Source of the DNA: Ipomoea triloba
Taxonomy: Eukaryota; Streptophyta; Magnoliopsida; Solanales; Convolvulaceae
DNA length: 64,000 nucleotides
Assembly (NCBI RefSeq): GCF_003576645.1
Contig: NC_044920.1
Coordinates: 10,833,394-10,897,393 of the forward strand
Direction of reading: 5' to 3'
Numbering within the stretch: the first letter of the stretch is position 1; every line of letters begins with the position of its first letter. Made by a program: the position numbers and the translations under genes. The notes beneath the pieces were generated by a model. It had not been told where the DNA came from. It saw only the letters and a list, made by a program, of their open reading frames with translations, and made no database searches. Positions 46,424 through 60,051 of this stretch are shown piece after piece.

Positions 46424-47857
46424 AGCGTATTGCAGAATTAGGAAACATTAACCATGAAATTCCTAACTTTACTGGTGAGAAAGGATCAATCGAATACATA
46501 GAATGGGAGAATGTTGTTGAAACTCTTTTTGATTTAAAACACTATTATGATCTTGCCAAAATTAGACTAGTTGCTACATCTTTTTAAGGGGTATGCAGTA
46601 TCTTGGTGGCGAAAAAGAAACAAAGAGAGAGTTTCTAATTTTATTCCCTATGAATCTTGGGTTCAAGTGAGGGAAGATATGCGCCTAACCTTTCGTCCTA
46701 AGTCTTTTTTCTATGATCTTGAAAGAAAATTGCAGGGAATAGTGCAAGGAACGATGTCAGTTGATGAGTACCACCAAACTATAAATATTTTGCTTAAACA
46801 GGAACACATACACGAAGAAGAGGCAAGAACTGTTACCCGTTTCTTACATGGATTGAACTTAGAAATTCGATGTGGAATGAGTATTCAGAGATATGACACC
46901 CTTTATGATGCCTTGTATGTTGCACGTGAATTTGAGGCAGAAATCAAAGAGATGAAAATATACAAGTCCAACAATGGTGAATTAAGATGGAACAACACTT
47001 GTTCCACCCCTCAAAGGTGTGATGAACATCCTCTTCCAAGAGATGATTCACGAGACAAAGGTAAAGAAAAGGTAAGTGAGGTAGTGAGGCCTCAACGTGA
47101 TAGAGAATTGATTTGTTATAGATGTAATGAGAGAAGCCACATGGCTCGTGATTGCCTTAACAAGAGGGTAGGTAACATAACAAAACAATTTGAAAAATTT
47201 GCTCATTGTCTTGAATATAAGTCTGAGGATGAGGTATGTGACCATTTTGAAACTCTTAATGAACATGTTGAGGGGGAACTATTCATACCTTTAGATGTTG
47301 AGCCTAAATATACTGATAGTGAGTTTAGTCATACTCTTGTTGTTAAGGAGGTTTTGAATGTTCACCCTTTAAAAGAAGATGAGTCTCAAAGAGAAAATAT
47401 ATTTTGTGATAAAGGGCCATTAAGATGGATTGCTTGTACTGTGGTAATAGATTCTGGAAGTTGCACAAGTGTGGCTAGTGCAGCTATGGTTAAAATTCTC
47501 CAGTTACCTTTGCTTGATCATCCAAATCCTTATCCATTGCAATGGTTAACCGATACAAGAGAAATTAGAGTAACCAAGCAGGCTCTTATTGCTTTATCTA
47601 TTAATAGTTACTTTGACGAAATTTTTTGTGATATTACCCCAATGCAAGTTGCTCATATCCTGTTAGGTAGATCATGGAAATTTGACAGAAAAATAAGTTA
47701 TGATGGAATGAGGAACACTTATGTGTTTCACATAAATGGAGTTAGATATGTCTTGCCTACTTTGCCTCCTAAACAAGTAGAAGAAATTCAACTAAGGTTG
47801 ACGCAAGCTCTTAAACCAGCCTCGAAGAAAGAAGAAATCAAAGATAACAAAGTGTAA
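46424..47857 (+). pseudogene. gag-pro: gypsy gag (3' part) and protease
   Basis: After the solo LTR the frame continues IAELGNINHEIPNFTGEKGS and YIEWENVVETLFDLKHYYDL, then shifts frame near 46583 and runs as a long ORF to 47857. It shows the retrotransposon gag domain, a CCHC zinc knuckle (47114-47155, CYRCNERSHMARDC) and a protease with DSG (VIDSGSCTSVASAAMV, about 47448-47495), then LLGRSWKFDR. The aspartic protease would cut gag-pol. The protease triad looks intact, but the upstream lesions prevent a normal polyprotein. Confidence 0.8.
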
Positions 47858-48777
47858 CCTCCATGTTTGGAATTGCAGTCGTCACTCCAATCCTCTAACT
47901 CAGTTTGTAGCCAAAAAAAGGGAGCACAATTAGTGATACAATTGAAAATGCCAGACCAAGGTGTCAAAGTGTAGCCTCTCTTGGTAACTAAGAAGGATAG
48001 TAAGCAAGAGAAAAGAAGGGGAGTCACTTTTTACTCACTTTTATTTCAAAAGCATACATTAAAATTCTCTAGATTTGTTTGTCATGTTTCTATTAATGAC
48101 CTACTTGCTAGATGTGTTAGAAATTTGTTTGCTTCCATACATATGAGATTTCGTAATTTTGATTTTACTAAAACTTTATTTGATAGAGATAAGGAATCAC
48201 TGGGATGTTACAAGGCACATTGGAAAATATTTTATGGCAAATACTACTTGCACAAGGGGATTTGGTTCAAAGTCAATGGATTGACACTTTTTGCTTTGTT
48301 TTGGGCATTGGTTTAATTGTTGATTCACATAAGGGACAATTTGGTATTCAAAAGACTGATGATGTGTTGCATAGATATTTTCATTGGCCACAAAAGAAAA
48401 AAGATGTAGAATCTTATGTTCATAATTATGCTACTTACCACCACACTACATCTAAATCATTACTTGGCCTTCCCATGGATTTTGTGTTTGGTTTAACCTT
48501 AAGCTCTAGGAGGAAATATTTTATGCTTGTCAATTTTAGAAAAATGGCTAAATTTAATAATTATCATGTTGTTACATTTTGTGATGTGTTGTTAGACTTA
48601 GTTGTTTCACTTGTTGATTGTAGGATAAAGCTAATTGGAGCAACTCGTTTCAAGCATCCCAAGAAGAAGTTACATGAGCGTGATAAAGCACAAAGTGAGC
48701 TTGCTTATTTGTCATTCATTGAAGATTTGGATTCGAGGACGAATCCTTTTCAAGAAGGGGAGAATAATAGGAACTAG
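47858..48777 (+). pseudogene. pol: gypsy pol remnant: integrase pieces, RT missing
   Basis: No RT or RNase H motifs lie between the protease and integrase. The remnant has HKGQFGIQKTDDVLHRYFHW, the start of the integrase zinc-binding domain, but the last cysteines are Tyr (YATYHH). MDFVFGLTLSSRRKYFMLVN, the start of the catalytic core, follows. The tail FIEDLDSRTNPFQEGENNRN is the usual end of this gypsy pol. So about 2 kb of pol is deleted, leaving a non-autonomous element. Confidence 0.65.
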
Positions 48778-48987
48778 GACATATGGAATCCAATAAGGGT
48801 CCATAGTGTGCTCATCACAAGGCCCATCACTACATCCTTAAAGCATCATTAGTGGAAGAAACAAAAAAGCCCAAGAATATTCCATTTGATAGAGGAAAAA
48901 ATAATAGTGGCCCATTTCAAGTGATACTAGGGATCGAAGACAGTGCTTACAAGATTCGAGGTCGAATCATTTTCAAGAAGGGGAGGA

Positions 48988-49781
48988 TGATGCGGCCTAA
49001 TATAACGAAGATCCATTAAGTGTATCAATTGGGCCAATCACAAGGCCCAAGTCCAAACAATTATGCAACTCTTCATTGGTTATGTTCAAAGATGGTAGAA
49101 ACTCAAGTCAAGCCTAATTGCAAAAGATGAAGAAGAACTCAAGGCTTTTGTAATTGTTTAAGTGCTTATTTTGGGAATTAAATTAGGCCCAAATCAGCCC
49201 CATTATTTTAATTGTTTGCATGAAAAAGAAAACACTAGTTTGTATTTAGAAAGGATTCCTTAAATCCCTTTCTAAATAGGACTATATTTACTTGCTTTCT
49301 AGATTAGGTTTATGATTTTTTTCCCATTGTATTTAGGATTATAATGATGTCCCTATACCTATAAATAGGGCACAATCATATTAGTCTAAGGGAGGCTTTC
49401 ATTCAATAAAATTCTTAAGTTTTTCTTTACACTTGTGTAAGAAATCTTATGGCTAATTGTGGACTCAATTAGTGGCTAGTTCGTGAACTCGACTAGCAAA
49501 TTGATTCGCGGACTCGAATCAATCTTCCTTTCTTCAACCTTAGATTTAGGTTCGTGGACTCGTTCTTGAATCGAAGGAAACTAGATCCGATTCTAGTTGA
49601 TTGAAGATTGCATCATCGAGGTACTTGAAGCTATCATGGGATTCTTCTAAGTCTTTGAGGGTTCGGGACTAAGGGTTTCTCGTGAGGTCTAAGGTATTTC
49701 GATCTATCTCTATCCTTACCTTGTGAGCTATCTTGGGACAATATTCCATCTTTATTTGAACGTTGGACTAGGTTGATATCA
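48988..49781 (+). mobile_element. 3' LTR of the gypsy element
   Basis: It starts right after the polypurine tract, matches the 5' LTR, and ends GGTTGATATCA before the target repeat CTTCC. Confidence 0.8.
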
Positions 49782-50016
49782 CTTCCCCGGTCGTCCCGGG
49801 ACTTCTTCTTTTGCTCTAAATGCTCGTTATGTCCTCATGCTTTGCCGAGTGGCTCCCAAGACCTGTAAAACATTCTAAAACACACAAGAGATAGCTTTGC
49901 ATGTGGTCTACACATTAGAGCATAAAATACCATTGATTAGTCACAAAAGAACACTAAATTGCTATCAATTCACCCTGATATAGACCTTAATTCATAGTTA
50001 TCTTGGGTGCTTATCA

Positions 50017-50920
50017 ATAAGCTTCTTAAGGTTTTCCTTGGGGTGTTCTTGGGTAAAAGATGATCATGGTGATGGTGGTGGTTTGATGGATTGAGCTAGG
50101 AGTTGGTGTGTGGAGGAGCTAGCCTAGAGGTAATCCTCCATGTCTCACTAAACCTATTTTCACTCTTGTATGTATATGACTTGGTGTTTTGTGGAATCTT
50201 GTGGATTATTTCTTGGATATAGCCTATGATTTGTTGGATTATAGAGCTTATATTGTGGATATTTGGATTGTATTCATTATTCTTGAACCTTGGTGTATTT
50301 GAGTATTGATTTGAGGGATTCCATGTATTATTTGGCTTCTGGAATGTGTATTCTGATCTTGATCTGGGAACCTTAATTCATAGTTATCTTGGGAGCTTAT
50401 CAAGTTTCCACACTTTAAACCTTGCTTGCCTTCAAGTAAGACAATTCAACTTTAAGCACATAAGTTCCCCAAGATAACTATGCTTTCTCAACTTGGACTT
50501 TCGATCAATAAAAAATGAATGCGAGAGCTACCGGAGAGGGGAAAATCCTTCGTGTTATCTACAAAGAATGTTGGCTATATGTCATACAACTCAAGGAATA
50601 TTTCCGAGAAGCAAAAACCCTTCGTAGATAGACATTTAAGCAACAGGAACACGCTTCTTGCATCATGTTCAAGCATGCAAACCAATTTATATTCACCTCT
50701 CATTTAACTAGGGCCTTCAAGCCGATCCCAGTAGTGGGAACGATGTACACTCATTAATCAACCCTTCCATCCAAACGCCAAAGCCCAACAAGTAAGATAA
50801 ATGAGGGTAGGGGTATGAACCACTCACCGCCAATGGCTTGGGGCAGTCCCTCTTTCTCCTCACTTCACCCAACTTCACATGGATCTCCATGCTTTTTCGA
50901 AGGTCGGTGCAATGGGTACT
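50017..50920 (+). mobile_element. family A LTR fragment and unknown repeat
   Basis: 50020-50370 matches the family A LTR middle (compare 38880-39120). At 50373-50405 comes a second copy of the element X end (TTAATTCATAGTTATCTTGG and GCTTATCA), then AT-balanced sequence to the LTR start at 50921. No gene is visible; it looks like remains of further nested insertions. Confidence 0.4.
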
Positions 50921-51961
50921 TGTGATACCCCGGAATTAAATCATGCATTGAACCCCGGTAATTCTTCCTACCGTGGGGTTAATTTTATTAATTGGGCCCG
51001 GTTCCTTCAAGTAGAAATATATTTCCTATTCTAATTTATTCAATTGGTAAGAAAACCCAATTCCTTAATTTAATTTTGTAAGGGATACCACTTGGGTCTT
51101 TTTCATCCCTTATAATAAATTGAATATTTATTATGGCCCAATCTTTGAAAGATCATGTCTTGTACTAATTAAATTAATTCTTGAATTGGATCTAGTCCAT
51201 CCCTTATGTAAGAGCCCATCTTACTCATAATCATCCTAATATTACATACATAGTGTATGTATAGATTATGAGGATCCATATAAAAGCTCTCTATTAATAA
51301 TTCCCCTAGCCTTTTCTTTCTCCTACAAGAGATTCACACAAAAATGTGTAATCTGATGATATTCTGGGTACTGGAATGAGCTATCGTGTATTCTGTTCTA
51401 AGTCTGGGTTCGGTGGTGGCGGTGGTGTGGAGTAGCGGATTAAGGGATTCCGCGGAGTGGTTTCGTGTCCTTCTCGCGGAATGCAGCGGCGAATCACGGT
51501 GTTCCGCCAGGTCCTTCCGTTAGTAGGGTTGGTCGAGGTTGGCAGTCTGGTGTGTTCCGCCAGCTTGCTCCACCAGTTCATTTCCTAATTCTGTTCCAGT
51601 GGTTGTTTTGTGGTCTATTGATTCTGTTGTTCCATCTTTGATTCTGAAGTATGATTTGAATATGTTATTGAGTATTCTACCTTGATTGTGGAGTATTGAT
51701 TCATGATTATTGATCATTTATCTTGGATTATTGATTTAGTCCTGTTGGTTAATTTCTTTGGCTATTCTTCTAAGCATGTCTTGTATGCATGTTCTGAATC
51801 TGAGTACTGTTGGTTTGAGTATTTCCTTTGGGATTGAACCTGAGTTTGGTGTATTGAGACCTTGAGTCCTGAAGAGTAATTCTTTGGCTTTTTGAGTCTA
51901 GTGTACCCTTTGGGAAGTGGTTATTCGAGCTAATGGATCTACATGTGGTTGTTATTGTGAG

Positions 51962-52250
51962 GAGTTGGTTGGGCCTGTATGCCTCTGTGTGGTTGGGCTT
52001 GTGTGCCTCTGTGTGGTTGGGCTTGTGTGCCTCTGTGTGGTTGGGCTTGTATGCCTCTGTGTGGTTGGGCTTTATGCCTCTATGGTAAAGGGCTTTGCGC
52101 CTCTATGGTAATGGGCTTGTATGCCTCTGTGATAATGGGCTTGTATACCTCTGTGGTAATGGGCTTTACGCCTCTGTGGTTGGGCACCATGTGTCTATGT
52201 GGTAGGGCTTTTACGCCTCTATGATTGGGCACCGTTTACCTCTGTGGTAC
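51962..52250 (+). repeat. 24-bp minisatellite in the family A LTR
   Basis: At least four near-perfect copies of the 24-bp unit CCTCTGTGTGGTTGGGCTTG+TGTG, then degenerate units (CTCTATGGTAATGGGCTT). The array is shared with the LTR at 37253-40847 and the reversed solo LTR. Confidence 0.9.
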
Positions 52251-52310
52251 GACCTTGGTGGTATGTGGTGGTAGTTCGTTTGTGGTGAGGTGTATGTCGG
52301 GTATGGAATG

Positions 52311-53524
52311 TGTTAAAACGAAGAGTCAAGACTCCCCGAGTGTCGGTCTCTCAAGGAAGGCAAGTTTGGAGTCGAGTTAATGTTGGCATTTAGGAGGTTG
52401 AGGAAAAAGAGTTACGTGAATGACTAAACTCCAAGGCATTTATGCAAAAGTTTAAGTTTTGAAACAGTGGTTTAGGAAAAGGTAAAATGGAGATTGGGGC
52501 TCGTGGCTAGCATAAGCGGTCTACTATCTAATGGTTCGGCAAGCAAATGATTCGAATTCAACTCGGGAGTTCATGGCACTTCACCAAGTGGCGTCACACT
52601 TGGACTCCCACATCCTCATTCGGTTGGGGCATTTCGTCGAACACCTTGTCTACCACTCCTCCCGGACCTCTTCCTTTCGGACTAAGGGCGGGGATGTGGA
52701 TGAGTTGAACTCGTGAGAGGCTGCTATCGCACACACACTCACTTTCACAGGGTTTGCTACCTAATGTGGCCACACTTAGGCACAAAGCATATCAAACATC
52801 AACCACACAAGTATTTAAATCCAAGAACATAAAGCTCACAATTTTAAAGCAATACTTCAACAATTCAACCACATAACTAGTTTCGGGGCCACCAATCCCC
52901 TATATAATCTAAGCAAACATTAAAATAAGGAAACAAGGAAAAGCAATAGAACATTCAAAGGAAACAAAAATGAAATTGAAATAGATAGTGGAAAGAAGAG
53001 TTACCATCCATAGAGAATGGATTCTATTACATTTTTGCCTCCAATCTTCTACCCTTCTACCATTGTTTCTTCAATCTAATATAAGGAAATGAAGTTTTCC
53101 CCCAAGAGGGGAGAAAACAAAGAGAAATTCATATCTAAAACTACTTAGGGTTTTTCAATTTGGAAGGAAGGTTTAAATAGGCAACATGGAGTCAAAAATC
53201 CCGAAATGGCCCCTAGGGCCTGATCACGCCACCTTCACGCGTGAATGGAGGCGTGGATGGCTACTGGAATTGATCCACGCCTCCCACACGCGTGTTGGCT
53301 GCGTGAACGGTTCCTGCTTGGCGGCTCCCTTGCTTTCTACTACGTTTTGGCCTCGAATCCCTCATCAATCTGCGGAATTAACTTCAAACATCTTCTAAAG
53401 TTGTGTTAGAGGTTTTTGATCACATCTGAGTCTAAATGCATGAAATTGTTATAAATGGGTGGCAAAACTCCCCTATTCTATCTTACTTTTGACCCTTAAA
53501 TCGGACTATTCTTGGTGCTTATCA
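52311..53524 (-). mobile_element. element X, copy 2 (1.2 kb)
   Basis: The ends TGTTAAAACGAAGAGTCAAG and CTTGGTGCTTATCA match copy 1. The flanks GAATG and GTATG differ by one base. It sits inside the LTR at 50921-54252. Inside are palindromic GCGTG/CACGC motifs (53230-53310). No coding frame. Confidence 0.55.
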
Positions 53525-54254
53525 GTATGGTTTGGTGGTTTTGGTTTAGATCTTATCCTATGTATACCTTGGTTTGGGGTTACTCTAAGGGAGTGATGTG
53601 AGGTTGGTGACTGGTTGGTTCACTTGAGTTGTTCAGTTGAGGTTGTGCTTTGGTTGAGTATATGATTATGGAATTGTTGTATTGTGGATTTATCCTTTGT
53701 TATTGTATTCATTTGAAGTGTCCTTGGTTTATGATTCATTCAGCTTGTTATTGTTGAGTCATCTGGTTTCTAAACAAAGGACAGTCTCGTTGGTGTATAT
53801 ATTCTATATGCGTGTGTAAAATCTATTTACAACCTATGCTATACTACTGTATTTCTCACGAGTGTGAGTGGTGGATTGCTTAGCATTTCTTTGCTAATGT
53901 TTCTAACTGTTTTATAGGTATGGAGTAGATTGAGCCGTGAGAGCGCTAGCAGTAGATCTACTTCACCTTATGACTAGCTTAGTGGTTTGTTGGGTTTATT
54001 TATACATTTCAGGCTTACGCGCCTTAGACTTTGATATGTATTAACTTATTTAGTTTATGTTCATCTTTGAGGATTGATGAGTTAGATTGTGGATTTTTGC
54101 CTTAGCATCTAGGTGCGGGTTTACGTAGATGTGGCGTGACACCCTCTGAGTATTAGTATTGCTTTCGCTTTAATATATCTTGGTTTTGAGATTTGCTACC
54201 TTTTATATTATGTTTCCTGCCTATCTCAGCGTGAAAATTTAGGGGTGTTACAGT

Positions 54255-54266
54255 TGGTATCAGAGC
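54255..54266 (+). other. primer-binding site of the family A gypsy element
   Basis: TGGTATCAGAGC lies 2 bp after the LTR terminus, complementary to initiator tRNA-Met. Confidence 0.9.
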
Positions 54267-54546
54267 CTGTGTTGAGGTCTAAGTAGGGATCCTAGGGCTT
54301 GATAATTTGAGACTCTAGGACCTGATCAGTAGAAGTTAAGGTAAAATGTGAATCCTAGGATGTGCGAGAACTAGGATTCGCGGTGAGGATGTGCTCTAAT
54401 TACTTGTATCTTATCTGTGCTTGCTTTGCTGTGTTGTTTATTCTGTCCTTCGCCGTGTGCTTACTTTTGGATTACGTGAATTGGAAGAGGCTGACCCGTA
54501 GCGCAAGTATCTCTTCCGTAAGCTCGAGTACTCCCTTGAAGCAGCG

Positions 54547-55065
54547 ATGGTGCCACCTCGAAGACATGAAGAGATCACCAACACTAAGGGAAGAATACAT
54601 GAGCGCCTTAAGAAGTTGAAAGTGACCAATACCGACTCAGTGGGAGTCCTACTGGAAAGCGACCCTAGCAGCGTAAGGAAGTGCCAACCAACCCCGCAGC
54701 ATGTAGCCAGGATCGGGAAGAGTGGGCCCCAGTCAGGGGAGCTTCACATTATGAGCAAGGCCCAAGCCGAGGACTGTGATGTGGTCACTGGCATCTTTCC
54801 AGTACATTCCCTTCCTACCTTAGTCTTGTTCGATTTCGGGGCTTCTAATTCCTTCATATCCTCCGAGTTGGTTAAAAAGTTGGGCATCCTGCCGAGCGCT
54901 AGAGCAAGGATGGATGTTAAAGTCGCGTCCAGAGAAGTCAAAGCATGTGAGCACGTATTCGAAGGGGTGCCCGAGGAAATAAAAGGGGTAACTTTACCTA
55001 GTGATGTCGTTCAGTTTGAGCTGGATGGCATTGGAGTAGTGCTGGGAATGGATTGGTTGGGTTGA
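54547..55065 (+). pseudogene. pro: gypsy gag/protease remnant with an altered active site
   Basis: The frame begins MVPPRRHEEIT at a plausible gag start. It passes directly into a protease region (DVVTGIFPVHSLPTLVLFDF, then GASNSFISSELVKKLGIL) with almost no gag between, so about 1 kb including the capsid and zinc knuckle is missing. The catalytic D-S/T-G is D-F-G here, which should abolish activity. It ends at a TGA inside VLGMDWLG, where tryptophan or another residue is expected. Confidence 0.7.
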
Positions 55066-56253
55066 TACAAGGCCCAAATCTTGTGCAACGAGCAGAAGGT
55101 GATCTTACGGGGTCCTAGGGGCAAGAGAGTATCCTACAAAGGGGCACGCAGTAGGCTAGTCTCTATGATTAAGATAAGAAAGTACATGGATAAAGGATAT
55201 GAAGCATTCTTGTGCTCAGTAGAAGACCTTAGCGCCCGGAAGGAGGAAGTTCAGTAGATTCCCGTCGTATGTGAGTTCCCAGACGTCTTTCCCAAGGAGA
55301 TTCCGGGATTGCCAACGCCTAAAGAAGTGGAGTTCACTATTGAATTGGTACCCGGAACTACCCCGATATCCAAGGCTCCATACAGAATGGCACCCAAGGA
55401 AATGCAGGAGTTGAAGGGGCAATTGCAAGATTTGCTGGATAAGGGTTACATCTGCCCGAGCGTATCACCGTGGGGAGCTCCCGTACTCTTTGTGAAGAAG
55501 AAGGATGGCAGCATGCGACTTTGCATTGACTACCGAAAACTGAATCAAGTAACAGTTAAGAACAAGTACCAACTACCTGGAATCGACGACCTATTTGATC
55601 AGCTCAGGGGAGTCGGCACTTACTCCAAGATCGACTTACGGTCAGGATATCATCAGTTGAAGGTGGCCGATACAGACATCCCGAAGACAGCATTCCGTAC
55701 TCGATATGGTCACTATGAGTTTACAATAATGCCATTCGAACTGACAAACGCCCCAGCTGTATTCATGGACCTGATGAACCGCGTGTTTTGACCGTACTTG
55801 GATGAGTTTGTGATATTATTCATAGACGACATCTTGGTCTACTCCCCCAACCCAGTTGAGCATGAAAAACATCTCAAGATCGTGTTGCAAACTCTGAGGG
55901 AAAAGCAGTTATATGCCAAGTTATCAAAGTGTGAGTTCTAGAAGACCAGTGTAGCATTCTTGGGCCATGTGATAGCAAAGGAGGGAATCTCAGTAGATCC
56001 CGCAAATATTTAAGCCGTGATGGAGTGGCCATTGCCAACTTCAGTATCCAAACTCCGGAGCTTTCTTGGGTTGGCAGGGTACTATAGACGATTCGTGCCA
56101 GACTTCTCGAAAATAGCATAGCCCATAACTCAACTCATGAAGAAGACCACGCCATTCAAGTGGGATGGCAATTGTGCAGATGCCTTTCAAGAATTGAAGA
56201 GGAGGTTGACGTCCGCCCAAGTCTTGACCTTACCATCCGGAACCAAGGGTTTC
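55066..56253 (+). pseudogene. pol: gypsy reverse transcriptase with partial RNase H
   Basis: RT from about 55309: [65 protein letters not shown], then the FIDD catalytic box (about 55819-55830) and FLGHVIAKEGI. RNase H begins KWDGNCADAFQELKRRLTSA and is cut off at about 56253. In-frame stops lie near 55256, 55788, 55938, 56011 and 56120. The sequence then jumps to the 3' end of the other gypsy element, so integrase is absent. Confidence 0.8.
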
Positions 56254-56870
56254 TAATAGGAACCAGGACACATGGAACCCAATAAGGGTCCATAGTGTGC
56301 TCATCACAAGGCCCATCACTACATCCTTAAAGCATCATTTGTGGAAGAAACAAGAAAGTCCAAGAATAATTCCATTTGATAGAGGAAAGAATTACAGTGG
56401 CCCATTTCAAGTGATACTAAGGATCGAAAACAATGCTTATAAGATTCGAGGTCGAATCATTTTCAAGAAGGGGAGGATGATGCGGCCCAACATAACGAAG
56501 ATCCATTCAGTGTATCAATTGGGCCAATCACAAGTCCCAAGTCCAAACAATTAAGGCAACTCTTCATTGGTTATGTTCAAAGATGGTGGAACCCAAGTCA
56601 AGCCCAATTGTAAAAGATGAAGAAGAACTCAAGGCTTTTTATAATTGTTTAAGTACTGATTTTGGGAATTAAATTAGGCATAAATCAACCCCATTATTTT
56701 TGGTGATCATTATTGTAAATTGTTTGGCATGGAAGAGAAAACACTAGTTTGTATTTAGAAAGGATCCCTTAAATCCCTTTCTAAATAGGACTATATTTAC
56801 TTGCTTTCTAGATTAGGTTTAGGATTTTTTTTCCCATTGTATTTAAGATTATAATGATGCCCCTATACCT
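56254..56870 (+). mobile_element. 3' end of the second gypsy family: pol tail, PPT, partial LTR
   Basis: It matches 48765 onward: the phrase AAGGGTCCATAGTGTGCTCA, the purine tract AGAAGGGGAGGA and the LTR start TGATGCGG at 56478. The LTR breaks at CCCTATACCT (56870). It is joined to the RT of a different gypsy at its left and to the family A LTR end at its right, so it is a chimera. Confidence 0.75.
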
Positions 56871-57012
56871 AGGTGGTGGTTAACCTAGATGTGGCGTAGC
56901 ACCCTCTGTGGTTTAGTTTCGCTTCCGCATTAATATAATTTGGTACTGGTATTTGCTAGCTTTTGCATTAAGTTTATTGCCTATCTCAGCGTGAAAATTT
57001 AGGGGTGTTACA
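56871..57012 (+). mobile_element. terminal 142 bp of a family A LTR
   Basis: It matches the last 140 bp of the family A LTR (GATGTGGCGTAGCACCCTCT to GGGGTGTTACA), as at 54120-54252. It would be the 3' end of the 50921 element if that element was rearranged. Confidence 0.75.
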
Positions 57013-57325
57013 TGGAGGTTGAAGAGCCACCTCTGGAGCCAGTTGTAGAGGAAGTTCGGGTGCATGATGGAGAAAATATTGGAGTTTCAAGTGTTTCTCA
57101 AATTGCTAAATTGGGCAGTCTTGAAAAAGAATGGAGTAACACTTTAAGAACTAAAATGTAGCATGGACAATTTCAAAGAAAACATTGAAAATTCGAATAA
57201 GGCTACAAGTGAAAGACTTCAAGTGTTGAGTGACAAAATTGTGGATTTGGAAAGGATAGTTTCTAGGGTGAATCCAGCTCTAAGGGAAGAAGTCACGACA
57301 TTAAAGGCAGAAATGCCAACAGGAC
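57013..57325 (+). pseudogene. short coiled-coil fragment, gag-like
   Basis: Two reading pieces, MEVEEPPLEPVVEEVRVHDG and then MDNFKENIENSNKATSERLQ with VLSDKIVDLERIVSRV, resemble the N-terminal coiled coil of some plant gypsy gag proteins. A stop and frame change lie between them. I cannot name the family. Confidence 0.35.

Positions 57326-60051
<2,726 letters not shown>

Larger units (their letters stand above)
41828..49781 (+). mobile_element. gypsy element with both LTRs, non-autonomous
   Basis: LTRs are TGATGCGG...GATATCA at 41828-42633 (806 bp) and 48988-49781 (794 bp). The flanks TTTCC and CTTCC differ by one base, a near-perfect 5-bp target repeat. A PBS-like TGGTATTCAAAGCC follows the 5' LTR at 42637-42650, and AGAAGGGGAGGA at 48976-48987 is the polypurine tract. 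The interior has gag, protease and part of integrase, but RT and RNase H are deleted. A solo LTR of another family (43935-46423) is inserted in gag. Confidence 0.8.
40851..50016 (-). mobile_element. unclassified element X, copy 1, split by a gypsy insertion
   Basis: The left part (40851-41827) starts TGATTAAAACGAAGAGTCAA; the right part (49782-50016) ends GGTGCTTATCA. These ends match copy 2 at 52311-53524, and on the minus strand read TGATAAGCACC to CGTTTTAATCA, so TG...CA ended. It may be a solo LTR or small LTR element. The middle is the full-length gypsy 41828-49781. It is AT-rich with no coding frame; a palindromic CACGCGTG motif recurs near the insertion point. Confidence 0.45.
50921..54252 (+). 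mobile_element. gypsy 5' LTR, family A, with nested element X
   Basis: It starts TGTGATACCCCGGAATTAAA and ends GGGGTGTTACA just before the primer-binding site. Element X copy 2 (52311-53524) is inserted; without it the LTR is about 2.1 kb. It contains the 24-bp minisatellite (51962-52250). Confidence 0.8.
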
